Shown: positions 9,048-18,266, counted from the first letter of the stretch. The stretch: 64,000 bases of DNA from Paradevosia sp036499825 (GCA_036499825.1 DASYCZ010000042.1:84973-148972), one strand, 5' to 3'. Translations and numbers: made by a program. The notes: generated from the letters alone by a model not told the origin.

Positions 9048-9797
9048 TCACCACACACTACGCAGCAGCATCTCCGCGCCGAGCAGAGCAAGCACCACCA
9101 GGAAGCCGCGTTTGAACAGGGTCGGGCTGACCATGCGCCTGATGGTTTGTCCCGCCCACATCCCCACCAGCGCTGGAACGATGGCGAGAACCGAAAGCGG
9201 CAGGCCCTCGATCTGGAACGCCCCATGTGCGGCGAGCCCGACCGCCAGGGCGGCGGTCGAAACCGTGAAGGCAAGACCGAGGGCCTGAACGAGTTCGTCC
9301 CTTTCGAAACCGAGCGCCTGCACATAGGGCACGGCCGGAATGGTGAAGACGCCTGTCGCACCCGCAATGAGGCCTGTGATCAACCCGATCAGGGGCGACA
9401 GCCAGCGTTCATGTCCGGGATTGATGTAGAGCGGCTTGGCCAAGAGATTATAGAGCGCATACGCCATGAGCGCGAGGCCGAGCATGAAGGTATTGAGGCT
9501 CGTATTGCCGCCTGTCAGCATGGAGAGGCTTGCCAGCGTGCCGGCCACGATGCCCGCCATCATGGTCCAGAGCCGCCGCACGATGCCCACGAGGCTCGGG
9601 CCGGCAAACAGCTGCCAGACATTGGTCACCAATGACGGAATGATGAGCAGGGATGCTGCCGCAAGCGGCGACAGCAAGCCGCCCAGAATACCCATCGCGA
9701 CAGTCGGAAGGCCCATGCCGGTGACGCCCTTGACCAGGCCGGCGGCGAAGAACGTCGCGAGGACTGCGACTGGCAGGGAAAACAGGAGGTCGTGCAT
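9048..9797 (-). CDS. TauE/SafE (TSUP) family membrane permease
   Basis: Inner-membrane anion permease of the sulfite exporter TauE/SafE superfamily, about 249 residues and eight hydrophobic segments. Visible signatures are FFAAGLVKGVTGMGLPTVAMGILG (first TM pair with the GxG motif) and LITGLIAGATGVFTIPAVPYVQALG (the second copy of the repeat). The start MHDLLFSLPVAV at 9797 is preferred because the upstream extension to 9956 is Arg-rich, overlaps the divergent LysR gene and has no ribosome site; AGG-rich sequence lies on the coding side. Substrates in this family include sulfite, sulfonates and other organic anions. The divergent LysR regulator 97 bp away is its likely controller. Confidence 0.9.
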   Translation of the reverse strand: MHDLLFSLPVAVLATFFAAGLVKGVTGMGLPTVAMGILGGLLSPLAAASLLIIPSLVTNVWQLFAGPSLVGIVRRLWTMMAGIVAGTLASLSMLTGGNTSLNTFMLGLALMAYALYNLLAKPLYINPGHERWLSPLIGLITGLIAGATGVFTIPAVPYVQALGFERDELVQALGLAFTVSTAALAVGLAAHGAFQIEGLPLSVLAIVPALVGMWAGQTIRRMVSPTLFKRGFLVVLALLGAEMLLRSVW

Positions 9798-9894
9798 GAC
9801 CGTCTCATACGCGCCGCAACGCCATCCGCAATGTGGCATTCCCGTATCTAGCCTTCGCCTGGACCGAAGGCTGGATCGGTTGTAACGTCGCGCT

Positions 9895-10779
9895 ATGCGC
9901 TTCGATTTCACCGACCTGCGTCTTTTCCTCGCCGTCGCTGATGCCGGCAGCATCACCCATGGGGCGGCCGATGTGGGGCTGTCTCTCGCCGCGGCCAGCG
10001 ATCGGCTGAAGGAGATGGAGGCCGCCGGGCAAGTCCGGCTGCTTGAAAGGGGCCGCCGGGGTGTGGTTCTGACGGAAGCCGGAGAGGCACTTTCCCATCA
10101 TGCCCGCGAAATCCTTCACCAGGCCGCCCTCATGCGCGGTGAATTGGGGCGCTACGCCAAGGGGATACGGGCGAGCATCCGCGTCGTCGCCAACACGGCG
10201 GCCATCGTCGAGCTGCTGCCCACACGGCTGTCGCCATGGCTTGCGGCGCATAAGCAGGTCGATGTCGATCTGCGTGAGCGCCAGAGCCATGAAATCGCCC
10301 GCAGCGTCGCCGCCGGGTTCGCCGATATCGGCATCCTGTCGGAAGCGGCCGCCAATGAGGAACTGCTGCTCAAACCCTTCGCGGTGAGCAAACTCGTTAT
10401 GGTGTCGGCGCGGACCCATCCGCTCGCGTCTGAAAGGCAAGTTCCGTTCATCGGCCTCGCCGAGGAGTATTTCGTAGGCCTCGAAGCCGACGCCCTGCAG
10501 GATCATATCGATCTTCAGGCCGAGCGGCTCGGCGTAAAACTCCGCTATCGGATCAGGCTGCGCACCTTCGAATCCATATGTTCGGCGGCAGGTATTGGTG
10601 TGGGGATCGCGATCGTTCCGGAAACCATTGCCCGTCGCCTGCGGCGAACCTCTCCCATTGCGATCACGCCCCTGAGGGACACCTGGGCCAGGCGCCGCCT
10701 CTCGGTCTGCATCGCCGCTGGCCGCGATATCACCCCAACCGCTCAAGACCTGTTCGACCATCTGACGACGGCTGGGTAG
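9895..10779 (+). CDS. LysR family transcriptional regulator
   Basis: 294 residues. The N-terminal winged HTH (DLRLFLAVADAGSITHGAADVGLSLAAASDRLKEME ... LLERGRRGVVLTEAGEAL) is canonical for LysR proteins. Residues ~90-290 form the periplasmic-binding-like effector domain (IRVVANTAAIVELLP, GFADIGIL, SICSAAGIGVGIAIVP). It is divergently oriented to the TSUP permease at 9048-9797 with 97 bp between starts, the standard LysR arrangement for regulating its neighbour and itself. The effector is probably the anion transported by that permease or a related metabolite. Confidence 0.93.
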   Translation: MRFDFTDLRLFLAVADAGSITHGAADVGLSLAAASDRLKEMEAAGQVRLLERGRRGVVLTEAGEALSHHAREILHQAALMRGELGRYAKGIRASIRVVANTAAIVELLPTRLSPWLAAHKQVDVDLRERQSHEIARSVAAGFADIGILSEAAANEELLLKPFAVSKLVMVSARTHPLASERQVPFIGLAEEYFVGLEADALQDHIDLQAERLGVKLRYRIRLRTFESICSAAGIGVGIAIVPETIARRLRRTSPIAITPLRDTWARRRLSVCIAAGRDITPTAQDLFDHLTTAG

Positions 10780-10782
10780 GGC

Positions 10783-11070
10783 GATTGGAGGTGAGAAGGC
10801 CATGAGAGCTATGCTCGAATGGCAGACGCGTGGCAGCAATCACCACTCTAACCATCACCTCGCCCCTTTGGGGAGAGGTCGACGCGATAGCGTCGGGTGA
10901 GGGGGGCGGCGTTCTCAGCATTCCTGATGTTGCGGTTTCGCGCCATTACCGATGCTTCAGCGTAACCGCCTATCGGGCCCACCATTCGAGCATAGCTCTC
11001 ATGGCCTTCTCCGCCACCACCTCTCCCCACGGGGCGATTGGAGGCGAGGGGGTGAGCGGCGCGGCCCCAC
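10783..11070. repeat. Family B composite intergenic repeat
   Basis: Contains GATTGGAGGTGAGAAGGCCA, the CATGAGAGCTATGCTCGAAT module, GTCGACGCGATAGCGTCGGG and the opposite-strand CCATTCGAGCATAGCTCTCA module. It fills the gap between the LysR gene and the convergent P-loop gene at 11076. Confidence 0.82.
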
Positions 11071-11075
11071 CCTGT

Positions 11076-11606
11076 TCACTCGGAGATTCCGCATCTCGAC
11101 AGGATCTCGTCCACGACCTCACCTATCGGGGCAGTCGCGTCGATTGAGATGGCATTTTGTGGAATGTCTTCTTTCGATGCCAGCAACTGCAGGACGAATT
11201 CCTGTTCGGCGGGCCTGCCGCCGAACTCGTCTTCCTGTCGCCCGGCAAGGCGTTGCCGCAAGGTCCTGGCGTCGAGATCGAGAACGAAGACCGCGTCGAA
11301 CAGCGTGATGAAGCTGGCGAAGTTCCGCGATCCGCCACAAAAGAACGAGACCGCGCGGCTCCTGTCGTCGATCAAGGATTTGACCTTGGCCACATCCCAC
11401 AGGTGGTGACGATGCCGGAAGGCGAAATCGAGGCCAGGATGGTCTAGGGCTGCCGGGTCGACCGGCTTTCCGGTCACCGGATCACCCTTATAGGCCAGTT
11501 CGCGATCACCATGCAGAACGTGATAGCCGCGCCGCTGCAGCTCGGTCGCCACGGATGTCTTGCCGGCGCCCGAAACGCCCTCGATCAGATAATTCCTGAT
11601 GCCCAT
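11076..11606 (-). CDS. Small P-loop AAA/nucleoside-kinase-like protein
   Basis: 176 residues. Walker A GVSGAGKTS lies at residues 10-18 in the form typical of AAA_33/shikimate- or uridine-kinase-like NTPases. The following helix and LHGDRELAYKGDP resemble substrate-binding loops of small-molecule kinases. The RSRAVSFFCGGSRNF and VFVLDLDARTLRQRL segments are characteristic of a group of uncharacterised P-loop proteins annotated as AAA family ATPases. No partner gene adjoins it. Family B repeats lie on one side and a 97-bp gap to the next minus-strand gene on the other. The function is unknown; phosphorylation of a small molecule is the best guess. Confidence 0.82.
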   Translation of the reverse strand: MGIRNYLIEGVSGAGKTSVATELQRRGYHVLHGDRELAYKGDPVTGKPVDPAALDHPGLDFAFRHRHHLWDVAKVKSLIDDRSRAVSFFCGGSRNFASFITLFDAVFVLDLDARTLRQRLAGRQEDEFGGRPAEQEFVLQLLASKEDIPQNAISIDATAPIGEVVDEILSRCGISE

Positions 11607-11703
11607 GCCGGCTCGTTTTGGAAGCTATGCGGCGACGGGAATCGAGGCCTTCCGCCATCCTATGGCGAAACCTGCATCAACATCGTGACACGAGCGCCCC
11701 ACC

Positions 11704-12063
11704 TCACCACGGCTCGAACGTCACGGCGCCAAAATATTGCGGGTCGGCGCCATGCCGGAACGCGGTTTCGATCAGCCCGTGGACCTCGCCGATGGTGACC
11801 TGCCGCGAATAGGAGCCGCGGCGATCCAGTTGCGGCAGATCCAGGAGGACGATGCGCAGGTGCCGCGCATCGTCCACGCCGTCGGGAATGCTGGCGTCGA
11901 AATAGAACTGCACCGTTCTGTCCTGGTCATCGATCAGGCCGAAGAAATTGCCCCTGACGCCGCGGACCACGTCGGACCAGATCCGGCTGGCTTCCTCAAG
12001 ATCGACCGGCTCGGCGCGATCGGAGGGCACCTCGTCGCCGCAATCATTCCAGAACGCTTTCAT
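11704..12063 (-). CDS. Hypothetical protein, 120 residues
   Basis: Unrecognised small acidic protein starting MKAFWNDCGDEVPSD and containing GNFFGLIDDQDRTVQFYFDA and DLPQLDRRGSYSRQV segments, with an aromatic C-terminus (GAVTFEPW). The length, lone position and composition resemble bacterial immunity-type proteins, but no specific family is assigned. The frame is open upstream to 12228 because it reads through a family A repeat (peptide MDSGLRRNDPVG). I start at 12063 because GAGGGGC lies 7 nt before that ATG. It lies same-strand after the P-loop gene at 11076, in the opposite order of transcription, with a 97-bp gap. Confidence 0.68.
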   Translation of the reverse strand: MKAFWNDCGDEVPSDRAEPVDLEEASRIWSDVVRGVRGNFFGLIDDQDRTVQFYFDASIPDGVDDARHLRIVLLDLPQLDRRGSYSRQVTIGEVHGLIETAFRHGADPQYFGAVTFEPW

Positions 12064-12196
12064 CCGCATGCCCCTCATGGCCCTGTTGCTTTGACAAACC
12101 CATGACTTGCGGACGGCGCCGAAATCAAGCCCCGGGAGGGCGACGGGACGATTGAGCCGTTTACGCAGAGGCTCATCGCCCAACCGATCCACTCCC

Positions 12197-12276
12197 ACCG
12201 GGTCATTCCGGCGAAGGCCGGAATCCATGTCCGTGGCGGGCCGCTTGCATCCAGCGTGTGGGTCGTTTCCCGCCTG
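12197..12276. repeat. Family A repeat (left part)
   Basis: GGGTCATTCCGGCGAAGGCC followed by GGAATCCATGTCCGTGGCGG and the GCATCCAGCGTGTGG motif. The right half is missing. It lies between the hypothetical gene and the 3' end of AT2. Confidence 0.82.
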
Positions 12277-12293
12277 CCTCCAGCAACCAGCGT

Positions 12294-15200
12294 CTAGAAC
12301 CCCACCGTCAGCCTGGCGCTGAGGGCGTGGTTCTGGATGCCGTCGGCGAACTGGCCCTTATAAGTGAGGCCGAGGCTGGCATTGGCGGAGAGACCAAGAT
12401 CCAAACCGGCCTCCACGACGGCGCTGTCCCTGGTCAGCGGCGCGCCGGTGATCCTGAAATCGCCGCCGCCCGCAAAGGCGTTGAGCGTCGTGGGGTCGTC
12501 CGAAAAGGCATGGCGCCAGCCGAGGCCACCGCGCAGGGTTGCCTGGGTTTCGCCCCAATGCATCTCTGTCGACGCCCGCACGCCGATGGTGGTGAACGCC
12601 GCATCGGCGGAGCTGCCATTGCCGGAGAGGGCAGCCGAACCGCCGGTTTCACCAAAACCATCGGTATCGAGCCGCACATAGGCGAGGCTCGCGTAAGGCT
12701 CGAAACGGACGGCACTGCCGATATCGAACCCATAGCCCAGTTCACCAAAAGCCTGGATCGTGCTTGCCCCATAGTCGGCGGTCAGCGTCTGGTTCAGCAG
12801 CGGCACCGTGCGGCTGGTGGAAACATCATGCCAGCCATAGGCAAGGCCGGTGCGGATGTTCAAGCCGCCCAGCTGCGTGCCGCCATAAAGGCCCAGCAGA
12901 TAATCGTCGCTGCTGCCCGAAGAGGAGCGGCCGTCGATGTCGAAACCTGTTTGGCCATAACCGGCCAACAGGCCCAGCCGCCAATCCCCCACCAGCGCAT
13001 CGGCGCCGGCCAAAAGCCTGCCCATCCGGATATCGACGCCGGCGGCATCGTGGTTGCCGCCGAGCTTGCCCCAGGTGCCCACCGCATGGCCCCACACCAC
13101 CATGTCACCGGTGTCCGCCGTGGTGAATTGCGGGCCGTTCGGCCCATAGGACAGCACCGGCGCAACAGAGGCCCCGGCACCATCGAAGGCCGCGCGCAGC
13201 CGGTCGGTCATCGCCCCGGTGACGATATCGCCTTGCTGCAGCAGAACGCCCTGCAGCGAAGCATGCACTTCGCCCGACAGGGCATCGAAGCTCTTGCGCA
13301 CCAGATCGGCATCGCCGGCCCCCAAAATGGCGTCATAGACCGCGCCCGCGCCCTGCGCTTCCACCGCGCTGGCCACCACCTGCTGGTTATGCGTCCCGGC
13401 GACGCCGGGGAAGGGCGTGGTGTTGCGCGTCAGGATCAGATCGATGTCATTGCCATCGCCACCCGCATAATCGAGGGCGGCGGTGAGGAACAAAAGATCG
13501 GTGATCGAGGCGAAATTGCCCACAACCGCCGTGCCCGAGCCATTTTGGATGATCGTATAGGGGCTGGCATTGTGGTCCCACAGGGCAGCGTCATTGGACG
13601 AGAGCGCGATATCGAGACGCGCCCCCGTCACGTCGACGGTGCCGCCCACCACCAGGCTGTCCGCATGGGCCGGATCGACCTCGACCTGCAGCGTGCCATG
13701 GTTGGCGTAGTTGCCCATAATGGTTTGCGTCCCGATCGAATTGCCGGGCGCATGGATGCCGCCCGCATTGATGGTCGCCGCCCCCCCGATGGTGCCGGTG
13801 CCGCCCAGCAGGGCGCCGCCTGCGACGACCACCGGGCCACCGACCGTGCCATTGATCCGCAATGCCCCGGCATTGACGGCGGTCGGGCCCATATAGGTGT
13901 TGGCCCCGCTGAGGAACACAATGCCCGAGCCGGTTTTCACCAGGCCGCCGGCGCCGCTCAGCACATGGCTATAGGTGCCGGTGGTGTCCTGGTTGAGGAT
14001 CAATGCCTTGTCGGCGTCGATCGTGATGTCGGCATTGAGAAGATCGGTCGTTGCCTGCAGGGCCTCGCCGCTGATCCGGGTCTGGCCCGTATAGGTCTGC
14101 GCCGCGGTCAGGGTCAGGGTGCCATTGCCCGTCACCACGACCCCGCCGGCACCCGAAATGGTGCCCGTATAGGTGCCATCCGCGGCCTGGTCGAAGACGA
14201 GGAATGCGCCGCCATCGACTTCGGCGTCGTCGGGCAGGCTGCCTTCATCGATCACCAAATTGCCGCCCAGCACCAGCGTGCCGCCCGCATAGCTGTTTGG
14301 GGCGGCCAGCACCATCGTGCCGTCGCCGGATTTGGTCAACTGGCCGGGCCCGCTGATGGTCCCATCCATGGTGAGCGCGGTCCCCGCCGCCGCCTCAAAT
14401 GTGCCACCGGCACTGAGCAGCACCGGCTGGCTCAGCGCCATGCTGCTGGTCGTCCTCAGCGTGCCGCCCCCGAAGGTGAGCGCGCCCGGGCCCGGCGCCG
14501 CGGCGATCTCCAGCACCCCCGCATTGATCGTCGTGCCGCCCGCGTGGCTGCTGGGGCCCGTCAATGTCAGCGTTTCGGCGCCATTCTTCGTCAGTGCGCC
14601 CGGGCCCGACAGGGCTCCCGCCAGTGTCAGCGGATTGCTGCCGGAGACCACGAGGCTGTTATTGAGCACGATTGGATTGTTCAGCGTCATCGGCACCGAT
14701 GTATCGAGCGATGAAGTGGCCGTAACGGTCAGCGCGCCCGTGCCCAGCGCCGCCGCATTGCCGAGGATAAGACCGCCGCCATTGAGCGCAATTCCGCCCG
14801 CAAAGCTGTTGGCCGCATCGAGCGTTTCGATGCCGTCGCCCTGTTTGACGAGGCCGCCCGCGCCACCGATCGCGCCGGCAAAGGCCTGGTTGGCCGCATC
14901 CCCGAAGGTCAGCGTATTGGGGCCGAGCGCGATGGTGCTGCCCGCAACGCCCGAAAGGGCCGCAATGGTCTGGCTGTTTGCGGCGCTCATGTCGAAGGCC
15001 GTATTGGCGGCCGCAAGGCCCAGCGATCCGGTCGCCGCGAGGCTGCCGCCGGCGCCCAGCGCCAAAGTTCCATCACTGATGGTGGTCCCGCCCGTATAGG
15101 TTTCGGCCGCGCCCAGCGTCAGCGTCGCGCCGCCGATTTTGTTCAGGCCGCCGGCGCCCGCAAGCACGCCCGACCATGTCAGGTCTGCCTGCGTATCGAG

Positions 15201-16229
15201 GGTCCCGCCCCCTGCCTCGATCATTGCATTGCGCGAAGAGCTGAGGGCGGCCGTGTTGCGCAGAGCGCCGCCGTCGAAAGTCAGCATGCCGACAGGTCCG
15301 GCAGCGGTGCCCCCGAGATTGGCGTCGCTGGAGATCGACAGCGTGCCGCCCAGGATGCGCCATGGCGTCCGATAACCCGTCGACCCTGTCAGGATCCAGG
15401 TGCTGCTGCCGGTTTTGACGAAGGCGTCGAAGTCTTGGAATTTCTGAGTGGTTGCGGGAAACGGACCGCCGATCTGGGTGTTGTTGAAGCTGGCATCCAC
15501 CGAGCCACCCAGAACCAGGCTATCGTTAGAGCCAAACGAGCTGACTGTCCGAATCGTATTCGAGGTGATGACCGAGCCCCCACGCAACTCCAGCGTGTTG
15601 CCACCGCCATTGAGAGCGATGTGCCCCTGGATGGTGCCATCATTGATGATGGTGGCGCCGCCGCTCGCCACGATGTTCGTCTCGATTGTGCCTTCATTGG
15701 TGAGGATGGAGCCGGAATCCATCCTCACCAAATCCTCCGGGTTGATCCCCGCGATAGTGCCGTTGTTCACAAGGCTCGAGCCGTTCAACACGACTGCCGA
15801 GGCATGCTGCACCGAATTGCCCGAAAGGCCTGCGGCTATCGTACCGTTGTTGATGGCCGATCCCCCCACCAGGGCGAGGCCGGCCCCGCCGACATCGCCC
15901 ATTCCGCCCAATATCGTGCCGTAGAATGTAAATTCGCCGCCCTCAAACGTGAGGTTTTTGCCATTGCCGGCTGGGGAACTGCTGGGACGCAGGAAGAAGT
16001 TGCCCGTATCGACGATGAACTGTTTGCCCGGCGCCGCAAGGGGCGCCGGATCGAGCAGGGTGAGGTTGCCGAGCAGCGTGATGGTCGAGGGCGCCGGCCC
16101 ATCAGTGAGGGCGTCGCGCAGCTCATCCTCGGTGTTGACAACGATTTGGGCGGCGTCGGCGCCGCCTGTGAGGAGGCCGTTACCGACAAGCACTGCCAGG
16201 CAGGCGGTTCCGACCCAATAACGACCCAT
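12294..16229 (-). CDS. Autotransporter AT2
   Basis: 1,311-residue type V secreted surface protein. The ATG at 16229 is chosen over the upstream 16376 because it begins a clean signal peptide (MGRYWVGTACLAVLVGNGLL, cleavage about ADA/AQ) with GGGG about 8 nt upstream. The mature N-terminus (NTEDELRDALTDGP...STITLLGNLTL) resembles that of the 22047 gene. Residues ~150-1000 are a PATR-rich beta-helix (GGTTISDGTLALG, AETYTGGTT, NSYAGGTLVLGG). The last ~285 residues are a barrel (VVWGHAVGTWGKLGG ... LLAGYGQTGFDIDG ... ARLTVGF) ending in Phe. This barrel is a different type from those of the other three autotransporters here. No dedicated partner gene is adjacent. Confidence 0.93.
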   Translation of the reverse strand: MGRYWVGTACLAVLVGNGLLTGGADAAQIVVNTEDELRDALTDGPAPSTITLLGNLTLLDPAPLAAPGKQFIVDTGNFFLRPSSSPAGNGKNLTFEGGEFTFYGTILGGMGDVGGAGLALVGGSAINNGTIAAGLSGNSVQHASAVVLNGSSLVNNGTIAGINPEDLVRMDSGSILTNEGTIETNIVASGGATIINDGTIQGHIALNGGGNTLELRGGSVITSNTIRTVSSFGSNDSLVLGGSVDASFNNTQIGGPFPATTQKFQDFDAFVKTGSSTWILTGSTGYRTPWRILGGTLSISSDANLGGTAAGPVGMLTFDGGALRNTAALSSSRNAMIEAGGGTLDTQADLTWSGVLAGAGGLNKIGGATLTLGAAETYTGGTTISDGTLALGAGGSLAATGSLGLAAANTAFDMSAANSQTIAALSGVAGSTIALGPNTLTFGDAANQAFAGAIGGAGGLVKQGDGIETLDAANSFAGGIALNGGGLILGNAAALGTGALTVTATSSLDTSVPMTLNNPIVLNNSLVVSGSNPLTLAGALSGPGALTKNGAETLTLTGPSSHAGGTTINAGVLEIAAAPGPGALTFGGGTLRTTSSMALSQPVLLSAGGTFEAAAGTALTMDGTISGPGQLTKSGDGTMVLAAPNSYAGGTLVLGGNLVIDEGSLPDDAEVDGGAFLVFDQAADGTYTGTISGAGGVVVTGNGTLTLTAAQTYTGQTRISGEALQATTDLLNADITIDADKALILNQDTTGTYSHVLSGAGGLVKTGSGIVFLSGANTYMGPTAVNAGALRINGTVGGPVVVAGGALLGGTGTIGGAATINAGGIHAPGNSIGTQTIMGNYANHGTLQVEVDPAHADSLVVGGTVDVTGARLDIALSSNDAALWDHNASPYTIIQNGSGTAVVGNFASITDLLFLTAALDYAGGDGNDIDLILTRNTTPFPGVAGTHNQQVVASAVEAQGAGAVYDAILGAGDADLVRKSFDALSGEVHASLQGVLLQQGDIVTGAMTDRLRAAFDGAGASVAPVLSYGPNGPQFTTADTGDMVVWGHAVGTWGKLGGNHDAAGVDIRMGRLLAGADALVGDWRLGLLAGYGQTGFDIDGRSSSGSSDDYLLGLYGGTQLGGLNIRTGLAYGWHDVSTSRTVPLLNQTLTADYGASTIQAFGELGYGFDIGSAVRFEPYASLAYVRLDTDGFGETGGSAALSGNGSSADAAFTTIGVRASTEMHWGETQATLRGGLGWRHAFSDDPTTLNAFAGGGDFRITGAPLTRDSAVVEAGLDLGLSANASLGLTYKGQFADGIQNHALSARLTVGF

Positions 16230-16461
16230 GAGAATGCCCCAAACACGAAATGGCGGCCACATCGGCCGGCATCTGGCAAGGGTGGGCCCGCCAGCGCCGG
16301 GAGTGCGGCCGATAAAATACGGCAGGGATCGGCCATGGGGTCGCGCCACCCATCGCCACGACGCTGCCTTGCTCAAAAAAATCCAATATCGTCTAGAGGA
16401 ACCCCTGGGCTCCTGTCATCCCGACTAAACAGTAGGGGGTTCTGCAAGACTTTGTGTTGGC

Positions 16462-16506
16462 GCGTTTTCGAGTTGGAAAAGTGGCATCCACTGTTCCTGA
16501 AAACGC
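16462..16506. repeat. 45-bp inverted repeat beside the LuxR-type gene
   Basis: Perfect outer arms GCGTTTTC / GAAAACGC enclose a second small dyad AGTGG/CCACT. It begins 1 nt past the stop codon of the minus-strand LuxR-type gene. It could be a transcription terminator for that gene or a member of a rhizobial intergenic palindrome family; only one copy was noticed here. Confidence 0.6.
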
Positions 16507-16507
16507 T

Positions 16508-17275
16508 CTAGGTCCGGCGATTGAGCCAGAGGCTCATGAGGCCGGCCCGGCTGCGGACGCCGAACTTGCGGAAGATGGCAACCACATGCTGATGGGTGGT
16601 GGAGGCGGCGAGGCCGATCTCGCCCGCGATGGTCTTTTCCGTCGCATCGGTCAAAAGCAGATGCAGCACCCGCTGCTCGGTCGGCGTCAGGGGCGTATCG
16701 GCCATCAACAGGCCCTGGCTCAGCACCAGCCGGCGATGAAACCATTTGATGCCGCGCAGCGCATAGGCCATCGTGGCGATCGTCTCGTCGCTCACCCTGT
16801 CGCCGCAATGCAGCCCGAAATGGGATTCGCAGCCCGCATTGAGCGGAAACCCCACGAAAGCGGCGTCGTGAACGCCACGGGCCGCATACTGTTCGCGATA
16901 GAAGGGCTCCTCGAACCACGCCGCCGGCAATTCGCGCCGGAACGAATAGGTTCGGAACGCACCGACCTCCCGCATCGGCAGCAGGAATGATGGGTCGATC
17001 TCGCGCCGGTCCCAGGCGCGCAGGATATTGTTGGGCGCCACGGGCCGCCAGGTCTTCACCACCGCCACGCGCCATCCCTGCAGCGGATCGGCGCCGGCCT
17101 CATCCTCCCTGATCCCGCTCATGCGGATACCGGTGGTCCAGGTCACGTTCAAGACATTGCCGAGCCCGGCCAGAAACCCCATCAAATAGTTCAGCGCCAG
17201 CTCCGGCTGGCTGGCATCGTGGTCCGACAGCTCATCCCAGAGCCGATGGATTGCATCAGCGTTCTCAACAGGCAT
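16508..17275 (-). CDS. LuxR family transcriptional regulator
   Basis: 255 residues. The C-terminal ~65 residues form a LuxR/FixJ HTH (PLTPTEQRVLHLLLTDATEK TIAGEIGLAASTTHQHV in two pieces, then RKFGVRSRAGLMSLWLNR). The N-terminal ~185 residues resemble the sensor region of a group of alphaproteobacterial LuxR proteins (YLMGFLAGLGNVLNVTW, GFPLNAGCESHFGLHCGDR) and lack a recognisable phosphoacceptor or AHL pocket. The start at 17275 follows GGGGGAT; an upstream in-frame ATG at 17371 adds only basic, family-unlike residues. It lies just upstream, on the same strand, of the AT2 promoter region (about 280 bp away), so control of AT2 is conceivable but unproven. Confidence 0.85.
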   Translation of the reverse strand: MPVENADAIHRLWDELSDHDASQPELALNYLMGFLAGLGNVLNVTWTTGIRMSGIREDEAGADPLQGWRVAVVKTWRPVAPNNILRAWDRREIDPSFLLPMREVGAFRTYSFRRELPAAWFEEPFYREQYAARGVHDAAFVGFPLNAGCESHFGLHCGDRVSDETIATMAYALRGIKWFHRRLVLSQGLLMADTPLTPTEQRVLHLLLTDATEKTIAGEIGLAASTTHQHVVAIFRKFGVRSRAGLMSLWLNRRT

Positions 17276-17422
17276 GACGGATCCCCCATGCGCTTTTAGC
17301 TTCCGCCAAGCGCCTGTGTCGATCCCGTGCCGCCGGCTGAATGGCATGAAGTTCCCGTGTAACCGGGGCATTCCGGCGGCGGCCGGAATCCAGCATGTGA
17401 ACCGGTCGCCGCCTTGCGCTGG

Positions 17423-17926
17423 TTACGCGCCGAGGGTGGCGAGGAGTTCGTCCAGCTGCTCGAACTGTTCAGGCGTGCCTTCCATCCCGCCCAGCGATTC
17501 ATCGAGCGCTTCCTTGGTGGGGTGGATTTCGCTGAAGGTCAGCAATGTCTTGCCGCCTTCTTCCACGAGCGTCACCGTGGAGATGGCGCCATTCGGGCTT
17601 TCCTCATTGGTCCAGACCAGCAGCGAGGGCGGCACCACTTCGATATATTTGCCGAAGAACGTCCAGGTGTTTTCGGCGTCCTTGCCGAAGACGAGGCGAT
17701 AGGTGCCGCCGGTGCGCACATCCATCTCGCAGGAGCGCAGCGGCACGCCGATGGATTTGGGCACCCACCAGCGCTTGAACAGCTCGGGATTGGTCCAGGC
17801 CTCGAAAACGATGCGGGCCGGCGCATCGAAGCTGCGCGTCACCTTTATCTCGCGCTCCGACGTGCGCTTCACCATGGTGCGGCCTTCGACCAGCACGGTG
17901 CCATTTGGCTGCCTATCGTCCATCAT
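17423..17926 (-). CDS. SRPBCC / AHSA1-like domain protein
   Basis: 167-residue START-like protein of the activator-of-Hsp90-ATPase homologue (AHSA1) family. Signatures are KRTSEREIKVTRSFDAPARI, VFEAWTNPELFKRWWVPKS, GGTYRLVFG and the closing EALDESLGGMEGTPEQFEQL helix. Such proteins bind hydrophobic small ligands in a helix-grip cavity. The start at 17926 (tandem ATGs) follows AAGGAG by 5 nt. It overlaps the 3' end of the ArsR-type gene by 14 bp. That ArsR-SRPBCC pairing is a widespread two-gene module in which the HTH protein probably represses both genes. Confidence 0.92.
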   Translation of the reverse strand: MMDDRQPNGTVLVEGRTMVKRTSEREIKVTRSFDAPARIVFEAWTNPELFKRWWVPKSIGVPLRSCEMDVRTGGTYRLVFGKDAENTWTFFGKYIEVVPPSLLVWTNEESPNGAISTVTLVEEGGKTLLTFSEIHPTKEALDESLGGMEGTPEQFEQLDELLATLGA

Positions 17927-18266
17927 TGTGCTCCTTGCGTTTGAGTTCTTCGACAACCTTGTCCAGCTGGTCGAAACGCGCATCCCAAAGCGCCCGATAC
18001 CGCTCGATCCATTCCGCCTCCTGCTCGAGGCGGCTGAGGCCGAGCCGGCAGGTGCGCACGCGCCCGATCTTCTCTGTGGTCACCAGCCCCGCCTTCTCGA
18101 GAACGCCGATATGCTTCTTCATGCCCGTAAGGGTCATGTCGAACGCCTCCGCCAGATCGGTGATCGAGGCATCGGAGCGTCCAAGCTGCTCGAGCACGCC
18201 ACGCCGCGTGGCATCCGAAAGCGCTGCGAAAGAGGTGTCGAAACGGGTCTGCTGAAACTGAACCAT
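17913..18266 (-). CDS. ArsR family HTH regulator
   Basis: 117-residue winged-helix repressor. SFAALSDATRRGVLEQLGRS, ASITDLAEAFDMTLTGMKKH and GVLEKAGLVTTEKIGRVRTC are the standard helices of ArsR proteins paired with SRPBCC genes; metal-binding Cys pairs are absent. The start is placed at MVQFQQTRF (18266), because the longer frame to 18338 reads into family B repeat sequence. Just upstream is CTATACTGAACTATA, a pentamer repeated around CTGAA, which is a candidate operator. The gene is translationally coupled to the SRPBCC gene. Confidence 0.92.
   Translation of the reverse strand: MVQFQQTRFDTSFAALSDATRRGVLEQLGRSDASITDLAEAFDMTLTGMKKHIGVLEKAGLVTTEKIGRVRTCRLGLSRLEQEAEWIERYRALWDARFDQLDKVVEELKRKEHNDGR

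Noticed and set aside
9798..9956. N-terminal extension of the TauE/SafE permease
   Set aside because: Arg-rich, overlaps the divergent LysR gene, and the ATG at 9797 begins a proper first TM segment.
12258..14714. 818-codon plus-strand ORF antisense to AT2
   Set aside because: It mirrors the repeat-rich AT2 coding strand in high-GC DNA, has no start signals and shows a His/Arg-rich shadow composition. AT2 has signal peptide, PATR motifs and barrel.
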